Shown here: in pieces, positions 1 through 5,248 of the stretch | Numbering within the stretch: the stretch's first letter is position 1 | How the letters are laid out: each line of letters opens with the position of its first letter | Assembly (NCBI GenBank): GCA_027625225.1 | Contig: JAQBWG010000053.1 | Span: 1 to 9,385 of the forward strand | DNA: 9,385 nucleotides | Direction: 5' to 3' | From: Chloroflexota bacterium | Lineage (GTDB): Bacteria; Chloroflexota; Dehalococcoidia; Lucifugimonadales; VGZR01 | Notes under the pieces: model-generated | What the model saw: only the letters and a program-made list of their open reading frames with translations | Told to the model about the DNA's origin: nothing | Databases searched by the model: none | Made by a program: the position numbers and the translations under genes

Positions 1-1286
1 AACAGGGCCACCTCCACGAAATCGACGACCAGCTCGACATCTTCCGCCCCATCACCAAGTGGGCCCACCGCGTCACCAAACCCGGCGAGATTCCCGAGGC
101 CGTCCACGAAGCCTTCCGCCACCTCAAAACAGGCCGACCCAGGCCGGTCGAGTTGGAAATCCCGCCCGATACACTCATGGCATCAGACGACATCACCATC
201 GTCGAACCGGAGGAGTATCCGCGGCCAACCGGAAGGGCATCCGACCTGCAACGTGCGGGGCAACTTTTGGCACACGCAAAACATCCCGCCATCGTCGCCG
301 GCGGCGGCGCGGTGTGTGCCGGGGCATCATCCGAACTTCTCGATTTAGCCGAGTACCTCCAGGCTCCCGTACTCGCATCACGCCAGGGCAAAAGCATCAT
401 TCCCAACGACCACTACCTCTTCACCGGCGTCCACTTCTACGTCCCCGACCCCTGGCAGCGCGCCCTCAACGACGCCGACGTCATCCTCGCCGTGGGCACG
501 CGCTTCCTGGTCACCGGACTGGAACTCAAACCGCACCAGAAAGTCATCCAGATAGACGTCGACCCCGACCAGTTCGGCCGCACCCACGCCGTCGAACTCG
601 GCATCGAGGCCGATGCCAAGGCATCCCTGGCCGCCATTCTCGACCAGCTCAAGCAAATCACAAAGCCGCGGGAGTCGCGCCGCGCCGAGATGGAAAAAGC
701 CCAGCAGGACTTCGAGAAGCGCATCCGCAGCCTCGTGCCCGAGCAGACAGGCATCCTTGACGCCATACAAGGCAAGCTGGACGACGACGCCATCGTCATC
801 AGCGGCATGACCAACATCGGCTACTGGGCACACAGCTATCTTTCATCCAAGCTGCCCGGCACCTACATCACCTCCTCGTACTTCGGCACGCTCGGCTACG
901 GCTTCCCCACCGCGCTGGGAGCAAAAGTCGCCATGCCGGACAGGCAGGTGGTGTCCATCAACGGCGACGGCGGCTTTTTATTCAACCCGCAGGAGTTATC
1001 TACCGCCGCGACGTACAACATCGCCGCGGTGACGCTGGTGTTCAACAACGGTGTGTTCGGCGCGTCCAACTGGGACCAGACGCACCGTTTCAACAGGCGG
1101 TATATCGGCACAGAGCTGCGCAACCCCGACTTCATGAAGCTGGCCGAGGCGTTCGGCGTCATGGGCATCCGCACCGCACCGGACGGGCTGGGCAAGGCGC
1201 TGCGCAAGGCATTGGACGCCAACGCGCCGGTGCTCATCGAGGTGCCGCTGCCCAACCTCATGCCTCCCTTCCAAATCGTGGAGTAA
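1..1286 (+). CDS. ThDP-dependent acetolactate synthase large subunit-like enzyme (5'-truncated)
   Basis: The reading frame is already open at the window edge (first full codon at base 3), so the gene starts upstream. The visible 427 residues compare with roughly 550-570 for the family, so about 130 N-terminal residues, including most of the pyrimidine-binding domain, are missing. The first residues (GHLHEIDDQLDIFRPITKWA) match the end of that N-terminal domain. A central Rossmann-like domain follows (about bases 230-640, with IVAGGG). The C-terminal ThDP-pyrophosphate domain has the full cofactor motif: GDG at 963-971, then 24 residues, then NN at 1044-1049. Enzymes of this fold cleave or join C-C bonds next to a carbonyl, as in acetolactate synthase, glyoxylate carboligase or oxalyl-CoA decarboxylase. 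The exact substrate cannot be read. After the NN the sequence is NWDQTHRF rather than the QWQ-type segment of classical acetolactate synthases, and no small regulatory subunit follows, so branched-chain amino acid synthesis is unlikely. It ends 9 bp before the next gene, suggesting an operon. Confidence 0.9.
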   Translation, partial: QGHLHEIDDQLDIFRPITKWAHRVTKPGEIPEAVHEAFRHLKTGRPRPVELEIPPDTLMASDDITIVEPEEYPRPTGRASDLQRAGQLLAHAKHPAIVAGGGAVCAGASSELLDLAEYLQAPVLASRQGKSIIPNDHYLFTGVHFYVPDPWQRALNDADVILAVGTRFLVTGLELKPHQKVIQIDVDPDQFGRTHAVELGIEADAKASLAAILDQLKQITKPRESRRAEMEKAQQDFEKRIRSLVPEQTGILDAIQGKLDDDAIVISGMTNIGYWAHSYLSSKLPGTYITSSYFGTLGYGFPTALGAKVAMPDRQVVSINGDGGFLFNPQELSTAATYNIAAVTLVFNNGVFGASNWDQTHRFNRRYIGTELRNPDFMKLAEAFGVMGIRTAPDGLGKALRKALDANAPVLIEVPLPNLMPPFQIVE

Positions 1287-1295
1287 CGCCCAGGA

Positions 1296-2585
1296 ATGAC
1301 TGCGCAGACTCGCCCTCGTGTAGTCATCGTGGGGGCCGGATTCGGCGGGCTGTGGGCCGCCCGCGAGCTGGCCGGCGCTCTCGTCGACGTTACGCTCATC
1401 GACCGGCACAACTACCACACCTTCTTTCCCTTGCTGTACCAAGTCGCGGCTGCCGAACTGGAGCCGGAGGACATCGCCCATCCCGTCCGAACCATCCTGC
1501 GGGGCAAGAAGAACGTGCGGTTCCTCATGGCCGAGGTGACGGGCGTAGACCTGGAGGCGAAGGTGGTAAAGACGTCACTGGGCGACGAGCCGTACGACTA
1601 CCTGGTGCTGGCGACGGGGAGCAGGCCGCACTTCTTCGGCGTCAAGGGTGCGGAGGAGCACGCGCTGCGGCTGCGCGCGCTGGAGGAGGGGGTGTGCATA
1701 CGCAACCACATCCTGACCCGCTTCGAGCACGCGGCGGCCCTGCCACCCGAACAGCGGGCGGCGGAGCTGCACTTCGCCATCGTGGGCGGCGGGCCGACGG
1801 GCGTGGAGTTCGCCGGGGCGCTGGCCGAGCTGGTGTACGGGCCGCTGAAGAAAGACTTCCCGTCTCTGGACTTCGGCGAGGTGTCCATCACCGTCATCGA
1901 GGCGTCGGACGGCCTGCTCACCATGCTTGTCCCCAAGTTGCGCGCGTACGCCCTGCGCCGTCTCAAGCGGATGGGTGTTGACGTGCGGCTGAAGGCGGCG
2001 GTGGAGAGCATCACCGCGGACGGCGTCCATCTCAAGGACGGCGAGTTCATCGCGGCCAGGACGGTGGTGTGGACGGCGGGCGTCGGAGGCCATCCCGACC
2101 TGAAGACGTGGGGACTGCCGGTGGTGCGTGGCGGACGGGTGGCCGTCAAGCCGACGTTACAGCTATCGGAACACGCAGAGGTGTACGTGGTGGGTGACTC
2201 GGCGTATCTCGAACAAGACGGGGTGCCGCTGCCCATGGTGGCGCCGACGGCCACTCAGCAGGGCGTGGCGGCGGCGAGGAACATCCGGCGTCAGATTGCG
2301 GGCGAGCAGCCGAAGCCGTTCCGGTACAGAGACTTGGGGACGCTGGCGGTCATCGGGCGGAACTCGGCGGCGGCTGAAGTGTTCGGGCGGAGCTTCTCTG
2401 GTATCGTGGCCTGGTTCATCTGGCTGGTGTACCACCTGTACGCGCTCATCGGGTTCCGCAACCGGCTGGTGGTGCTGACGAGCTGGGCGTGGGACTATCT
2501 GTTCTTGGAGCGCGTGGTGCGGCTGGTGCTGCCGGGGGATTCGTCTGATTCTCGCCCTTCCACAGGCTCAGGACGAACCGACTAG
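1296..2585 (+). CDS. ndh: Type II NADH:quinone oxidoreductase (NDH-2) family flavoprotein
   Basis: This 429-residue protein has the two-dinucleotide-fold layout of NDH-2. The FAD motif GAGFGG is at residues 13-18, an ATGSRP segment at 106-111, the NADH motif GGGPTG at 164-169, and the second FAD contact GD at 300-301. The quinone-site motif AQxAxQ appears as APTATQ (316-321), with Pro in place of the first Gln. A hydrophobic, aromatic-rich C-terminal part (about 377-422) fits peripheral membrane attachment. NDH-2 passes electrons from NADH to quinone without pumping protons, at the inner face of the membrane. The ATG at 1296 lies only 15 residues before the FAD motif start region and no better in-frame start exists. 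The ribosome site is poor (AGGA abuts the ATG), so translational coupling to the gene 9 bp upstream is likely. The last residues (SRPSTGSGRTD) come from a dispersed repeat, so the native end was probably near RLVLPGD. A sulfide:quinone reductase-like role is less likely but not excluded. Confidence 0.88.
   Translation: MTAQTRPRVVIVGAGFGGLWAARELAGALVDVTLIDRHNYHTFFPLLYQVAAAELEPEDIAHPVRTILRGKKNVRFLMAEVTGVDLEAKVVKTSLGDEPYDYLVLATGSRPHFFGVKGAEEHALRLRALEEGVCIRNHILTRFEHAAALPPEQRAAELHFAIVGGGPTGVEFAGALAELVYGPLKKDFPSLDFGEVSITVIEASDGLLTMLVPKLRAYALRRLKRMGVDVRLKAAVESITADGVHLKDGEFIAARTVVWTAGVGGHPDLKTWGLPVVRGGRVAVKPTLQLSEHAEVYVVGDSAYLEQDGVPLPMVAPTATQQGVAAARNIRRQIAGEQPKPFRYRDLGTLAVIGRNSAAAEVFGRSFSGIVAWFIWLVYHLYALIGFRNRLVVLTSWAWDYLFLERVVRLVLPGDSSDSRPSTGSGRTD
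2537..2579 (+). repeat. Dispersed palindromic repeat forming the end of the NDH-2 gene
   Basis: An imperfect inverted repeat: GG-A-TTCGTC-TGA (2537-2548) pairs with TCA-G-GACGAA-CC (2568-2579), each arm having one bulged base, with a 19-nt loop. The loop-side half contains CCTTCCACAGGCTCAGGACG. This is close to a repeat family known from many bacterial genomes, whose translations give hallmark peptides such as PSTGSGRTE on one strand and PFVLSLSKGE on the other. Both hallmarks are visible here (PSTGSGRTD in the gene's frame, RFVLSLWKGE antisense). The family match is from memory of those peptides. The hairpin is seen directly. It could also slow or end transcription, but no T-run follows. Confidence 0.7.
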
Positions 2586-2613
2586 AAGGACAGTTTTCCA
2601 GACACTCCCTCGT

Positions 2614-2642
2614 TTGACGTGGCCGTGCCTGTCTGATATCAC
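2614..2642 (+). promoter_or_regulatory. Candidate sigma70 promoter of the deacetylase-like gene
   Basis: TTGACG (2614-2619, five of six consensus bases) is followed after exactly 17 bases by TATCAC (2637-2642, four of six). TGA directly precedes the -10, giving an extended -10 TGN motif. Transcription would start near 2649, leaving a leader of about 26 nt that carries AGGAG (2663-2667), 7 bases before the ATG at 2675. This suggests the gene is transcribed separately from the NDH-2 gene. Confidence 0.5.
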
Positions 2643-2674
2643 ACCCTGCACAGCGTTCAAGTAGGAGCATCAAC

Positions 2675-3559
2675 ATGGAACGAGACCTCGTCGGCTACGG
2701 CATGAACCCCCCCAAAGTGGAGTGGCCTAACAAGGCGCGCATCGCGGTGTCTGTAGTGGTCAATTACGAGGAGGGGTCGGAGTATTCACCCCTCGACGGC
2801 GACGACCATCACGATACGAACGGGGAGGTGCCGTCGCCGGTGCCGCCCGCCCAGCGCGACCTGGGGAACGAGTCGATGTTCGAGTACGGGTCGCGGGTGG
2901 GGGTGTGGCGCATCATGAACATGCTGGACAAGCACAACGTCAATGCCACGTTCTACTGCTGCGGGCAGGCCCTGGAGCGCAACCCGGACGTGGGGAGGGA
3001 AATCACCCGGCGCGGCCACGAGGCGATGGGGCACGGCTACCGCTGGATAGACTACTGGGGCATGGACAAGGAGTCCGAACGGCGGGAGATTAAGCGGGCG
3101 GTGGAGTCCATCGAGCGGACGACGGGACAGCGTCCGCTGGGGTGGTACACGCGTTACGGCTGGGGGCCGAACACACGGGAGCTGCTGGTGGAGGAGGGTG
3201 GCTTCGAGTACGACTGCCTGTCGTACAACGACGACCTGCCGTACTACACGGAGGTGCAGGGGAAGCGGTGGCTGGTGCTGCCGTACTCGCTGGAGGTGAA
3301 CGACACGCGGTTCTGGCGCGGAGGCATCTTCAGCAACGAGTCGTACTTCGACTGCATGAAGGACGCCTTCGACCTGCTGTACGCGGAGGGCGAGACGCAC
3401 CCCAAGATGCTGTCCATCGGGCTGCACTGCCGTATCGTGGGTCGTCCGTCGCGGGCGGGGGTGCTCGACCGGTTCCTGGCCTACGCGAACTCGAAGCCGG
3501 GTGTGTGGTTCGCGCGGCGGACGGACATCGCGCGGTGGTGGAAGGAGAAGTACGCTTGA
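2675..3559 (+). CDS. Polysaccharide deacetylase-family (NodB fold, PuuE-like) hydrolase
   Basis: A 294-residue carbohydrate esterase 4-type protein. It shows the features of the PuuE allantoinase-like branch: NYEEGSE (30-36) and LDGD (40-43) near the start, RGHEAMGHGYRWID (113-126) with H115 and H120 as likely active-site or metal-site histidines, LPYSLEVNDTRF (202-213), and the C-terminal signature SIGLHCRIVGRPSR (247-260) with H251. The length is close to that of bacterial PuuE (about 300). Members hydrolyse C-N bonds of N-acetylated sugars, allantoin or other cyclic amides. There is no signal peptide, so it acts in the cytoplasm, which argues against cell-wall deacetylation. No purine or ureide genes are nearby, so allantoinase activity is not supported by context. 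The start is fixed by AGGAG 7 bases upstream. It looks monocistronic: promoter-like sequence before it and a long gene-free stretch after it. Confidence 0.88.
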   Translation: MERDLVGYGMNPPKVEWPNKARIAVSVVVNYEEGSEYSPLDGDDHHDTNGEVPSPVPPAQRDLGNESMFEYGSRVGVWRIMNMLDKHNVNATFYCCGQALERNPDVGREITRRGHEAMGHGYRWIDYWGMDKESERREIKRAVESIERTTGQRPLGWYTRYGWGPNTRELLVEEGGFEYDCLSYNDDLPYYTEVQGKRWLVLPYSLEVNDTRFWRGGIFSNESYFDCMKDAFDLLYAEGETHPKMLSIGLHCRIVGRPSRAGVLDRFLAYANSKPGVWFARRTDIARWWKEKYA

Positions 3560-3596
3560 CCTCTCATCAACCCTACACCACACGCGCATCCGCTCT

Positions 3597-3662
3597 TGGT
3601 CAGGTCGGGGTCAGGCCTTCACCAGTCTCTGGTCAACCCCTGACCAGCCATTGACCAGGCCG
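3597..3662. repeat. Degenerate 11-bp tandem array, consensus about TGRYCAGGCCN
   Basis: Six consecutive 11-base units start at 3597, 3608, 3619, 3630, 3641 and 3652: TGGTCAGGTCG, GGGTCAGGCCT, TCACCAGTCTC, TGGTCAACCCC, TGACCAGCCAT, TGACCAGGCCG. Unit positions 5-6 are CA in all six. Because the core TGGTCA/TGACCA is itself a dyad half-site, the array also yields hairpins, notably CTGGTCA-ACCCC-TGACCAG (3629-3647). One unit per helical turn would place identical half-sites on one face of the DNA, as in a cooperative operator. It could equally be a decayed minisatellite. It begins 38 bp after the deacetylase stop codon. Confidence 0.6.
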
Positions 3663-3765
3663 TGGGGAGGGTTCGGACTGGGGCGCGAGTTTGTCATCCG
3701 ACTCCGGAGGCCGATAGTCGTTTGAGCGTTAATAAGGCCGCGCAGGGGTTTTGTGTGTAGGTCTT

Positions 3766-3814
3766 GTAACGCGTTACGTCTGCGTTACATCCGCGTTACG
3801 TCCGTGTTACAGGG
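3766..3814. repeat. GCGTTAC 11-bp tandem array headed by a 12-bp perfect palindrome
   Basis: Four units with exact 11-base spacing: GCGTTACGTCT (3771-3781), GCGTTACATCC (3782-3792), GCGTTACGTCC (3793-3803) and GTGTTACAGGG (3804-3814). The first unit overlaps the perfect palindrome GTAACGCGTTAC (3766-3777), giving one inverted and four direct GTTAC half-sites on the same helical face. A further GCGTTAC lies at 4229-4235, just upstream of the SDR gene. This arrangement resembles a multi-site operator or short iteron set. No gene in the window encodes an obvious DNA-binding partner. The units are too short and lack spacers, so this is not a CRISPR array. Confidence 0.7.
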
Positions 3815-3832
3815 TCGCGGATGTCCGCGCCT

Positions 3833-3917
3833 ACCGTACCGTACCCAACCGTACCGTACAGCACCGTACCAAACCTGACCCAACCGAACACAACAGCACA
3901 GCACAGGACACGACCGG
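3833..3917. repeat. Pentanucleotide-periodic tract, 17 units of ACNNN (core ACCGT)
   Basis: Every fifth base from 3833 to 3913 starts the dinucleotide AC without exception, giving 17 consecutive units. Five are exact ACCGT (3833, 3838, 3848, 3853, 3863). The others are relatives such as ACCCA, ACCAA, ACCGA, ACAGC and ACACG, drifting from ACCGT to ACAGC/ACAGG toward the 3' end. A five-base period is out of step with codons, so the open frames crossing it read as artificial five-residue repeats (TVPYP, TVPYS, TVPN). After a GC-rich break the tract is echoed by ACGCC ACGCC (3945-3954). It looks like a degenerate pentanucleotide satellite or a phased binding tract. No function can be assigned. 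Confidence 0.7.
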
Positions 3918-4028
3918 CGCGTGCGCGCGCGACCCGACGACGCGACGCCACGCCACGAGGCGTCCGGGGCGCCCTGGAAGCACTGTTCTGTGCTGTGTGC
4001 TGCCGACGTTTCAAATATCAGGATTTCG

Positions 4029-4034
4029 TATAAT
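4029..4034 (+). promoter_or_regulatory. Candidate -10 box (TATAAT) for the SDR leader
   Basis: A perfect TATAAT lies in an AT-rich segment (about 4009-4046) within GC-rich DNA. No good -35 exists at 16-18 bp spacing; the bases there read ACGTTT or similar. Activation by a bound regulator, or another sigma factor, would be needed for strong use. Transcription would start near 4041, just before the first stem of the leader, about 233 nt upstream of the SDR start codon. Confidence 0.45.
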
Positions 4035-4042
4035 AAACATAA

Positions 4043-4172
4043 GAGAACGTTGTGACGAAACGCAGCGTTCTCGGCCACGCGGACTTCAAGTTATCCCGGC
4101 GGGCAAACGCAGTTTGCATCCAGGCACGAGTTCACCCCCCAATCCTCCCCCTCAAGGGGCAGGAGGTTATCG
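4043..4172 (+). promoter_or_regulatory. Structured putative 5' leader with three stem-loops upstream of the SDR gene
   Basis: Stem 1: GAGAACGTTGTG (4043-4054) pairs with CGCAGCGTTCTC (4061-4072), a 12-bp helix with two G-U pairs and the loop ACGAAA. Stem 2: GCAAAC-GCA-GTTTGC (4103-4117), six perfect pairs. Stem 3: CCTC-CCCC (4144-4151), loop TCAA, GGGG (4156-4159), a 3-base bulge, then GAGG (4163-4166). The bases after stem 3 include CTTCTTTG, loosely terminator-like. The stem 3 sequence resembles a CCTCCCCCTC/AAGGGG repeat seen scattered in many environmental genomes, so it may be a repeat rather than a regulator. The first stem begins about two bases after the predicted transcription start. 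I do not recognise any known riboswitch class. Confidence 0.45.
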
Positions 4173-4273
4173 GGCTTCTTTGAGTACCTATGGCTTGACC
4201 TCAGGCTGCGAGACATGCACCATGAGCGGCGTTACACGGCAGTCTCATACGGCACAGAGGAGGTTTCATTCAT

Positions 4274-5050
4274 ATGGACTTTGGCATCAAGGGCAAAAAC
4301 GCGCTGGTCACCGGCGGCTCGCGGGGGCTGGGCAAGCAGGCGGCGCTGTCGCTGGCGAGCGGGGGCGTGAACGTGGCCATCGTGGGGCGCACCGAGGCGA
4401 CGCTGAAGAAGACCGCGGGCGAGCTGACGGCGAAGGGCGTGAAGGCGGCGTACGTCGTCGGCGACGTGTCCAACATCTCCGGCCTGGACAGGCTGCACGC
4501 CGATGCGGTGAAGAAGCTGGGCGGCATCGACATCCTGGTCAACAACGCGGGCGGGAGTGTGGCGCGGGAGAGCGTGGACGGCACGTCGCTGGCCGACTAC
4601 CAGAAGACGTTCGAGCTGAACCTGTACGGCAGCTACCGGCTGATGCAACTGGTCATCCCCCACATGAAGCAGCGAAAGTGGGGGCGCATCATCAACATCG
4701 CGTCCATCTGGGGCAGGGAGTACGGCGGCAACATCGGGTATATGTCAGCCAAGGCCGCGCTCATCGCCGCCAGCAAGCACTCGGCGGTCGCGCTGGCGAA
4801 GGACGGCATTTTGGTCAACTCCATCGCGCCGGGGAGCATCGCGCACGAGAACGGGAGCTGGGAGAAGTACCAGCGCGACAATCCGAAAGAGGTGGTGGAC
4901 GAGTTCATCAAGAGCAATCTGCCGCTGGGCAAGTTTGGCTGGCCGGAACCGCTAGGGGACATGGTGGCGTTCCTGGCCTCGGACAGGGCGGGGATGATTA
5001 CCGGCGCGTCCATCGTGGTGGACGGGGGCCAGTCCATCTCCATGATTTAG
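4274..5050 (+). CDS. SDR family NAD(P)-dependent oxidoreductase (first paralogue)
   Basis: A 258-residue classical short-chain dehydrogenase/reductase. Visible motifs: cofactor site TGGSRGLG (13-20), GRT at 38-40 where a basic residue favours NADP(H), GDV with D64 contacting adenine, NNAGG (90-94), and the complete catalytic tetrad N116, S144, Y156, K160 (YMSAK). The protein ends with a typical VDGGQ. Such enzymes reduce or oxidise carbonyl/alcohol groups in the cytoplasm. FabG-like 3-oxoacyl reductases are the nearest named relatives, but no fatty-acid genes are nearby and the substrate is unknown. The start is set by GAGGAGG (4257-4263), 10 bases upstream. It lies downstream of the repeat-rich region and upstream of a close paralogue. 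By eye the two share roughly two thirds of residues, including the N-terminus MDFGIKGK and ASIWGREYG around the catalytic serine. Confidence 0.92.
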   Translation: MDFGIKGKNALVTGGSRGLGKQAALSLASGGVNVAIVGRTEATLKKTAGELTAKGVKAAYVVGDVSNISGLDRLHADAVKKLGGIDILVNNAGGSVARESVDGTSLADYQKTFELNLYGSYRLMQLVIPHMKQRKWGRIINIASIWGREYGGNIGYMSAKAALIAASKHSAVALAKDGILVNSIAPGSIAHENGSWEKYQRDNPKEVVDEFIKSNLPLGKFGWPEPLGDMVAFLASDRAGMITGASIVVDGGQSISMI

Positions 5051-5069
5051 ATATGGATTCGCTCGAAAG

Positions 5070-5210
5070 GTGTCATTCCGAGTGAGTCCCGATTTTATCG
5101 GGGCGACGAGGAATCAACTCCAGCGCTGTTTTGGAACGGCGATTTGACGGAATGGAGGAGCAAGGAGGAGTCGATCCCTCCCTTCGCTGCGCTTCGGTTC
5201 GGGATGACAC
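5070..5210. repeat. MITE-like 141-bp nested inverted repeat between the SDR genes
   Basis: Outer arms GTGTCATTCCGA (5070-5081) and TCGGGATGACAC (5199-5210) are inverted copies with one mismatch. Inner arms GAGGAATCAACTCC (5108-5121) and GGAGTCGATCCCTC (5167-5180) match inversely at 12 of 14 bases. Both pairs share nearly the same centre (5140 and 5144), so the element can fold into one long stem. It also carries a compact hairpin CCCGAT-TTT-ATCGGG (5088-5102). It has no coding capacity. TCATTCCGA...GGATGACA termini around 'gaggaatc' are typical of short dispersed repeats in Chloroflexota and other environmental genomes; this is from memory. No clear target-site duplication is visible. Confidence 0.75.
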
Positions 5211-5248
5211 ATTGAAGACAGAACAGGCTACTGGGCGAGGATAGAAGT

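Larger units (their letters stand above)
3560..4273. other. Long gene-free region with layered short-period repeats and a structured leader
   Basis: No credible gene lies here. Open frames that cross it have low-complexity translations produced by the repeats, or are out-of-frame shadows running into the SDR gene. In order it holds: an 11-bp degenerate array (3597-3662); a weak dyad CGACT/AGTCG (3699-3703 with 3716-3720) around the palindrome CTCCGGAG; a GCGTTAC 11-bp array (3766-3814); a dyad CGCGGA-TG-TCCGCG (3816-3829); a pentanucleotide tract (3833-3917); a GC-rich stretch of CGACG/CCACG runs (to about 3958); an AT-rich segment (about 4009-4046) with TATAAT; and a leader with three stem-loops (4043-4166). 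A further GCGTTAC copy lies at 4229-4235 just before the SDR ribosome site. Between 3663 and 3765 I see nothing firm. Confidence 0.75.

Noticed and set aside
3766..3814. CRISPR array
   Set aside because: Units are 11 bp, contiguous, without spacers, and no cas gene is present.
3821..4033. Short open frames on both strands with TVPY/YGTVG-like peptide repeats
   Set aside because: The peptide periodicity follows directly from the five-base DNA repeat (5 bases x 3 = 15 bases = 5 residues) and there is no ribosome site.
4091..4099. DnaA-box-like TTATCCCGG supporting a replication origin
   Set aside because: Only the first six of nine bases fit TTATCCACA and no other box is found nearby, so an origin cannot be claimed from this.
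3554..4202. Direct repeat GCTTGACCTC at 3554-3563 and 4193-4202 flanking the gene-free region, as a possible insertion or attachment duplication
   Set aside because: A single 10-base match within about 700 bp has a fair chance of occurring at random, one copy overlaps the deacetylase stop codon, and no integrase or terminal inverted repeats accompany it.
3751..5085. A 444-codon open frame running through the repeat region and across the first SDR gene
   Set aside because: Its translation is low-complexity in the repeat tracts and Arg/Gly/His-rich where it overlaps the SDR gene out of frame. The SDR frame has complete family motifs, so this is a shadow of high-GC coding DNA.
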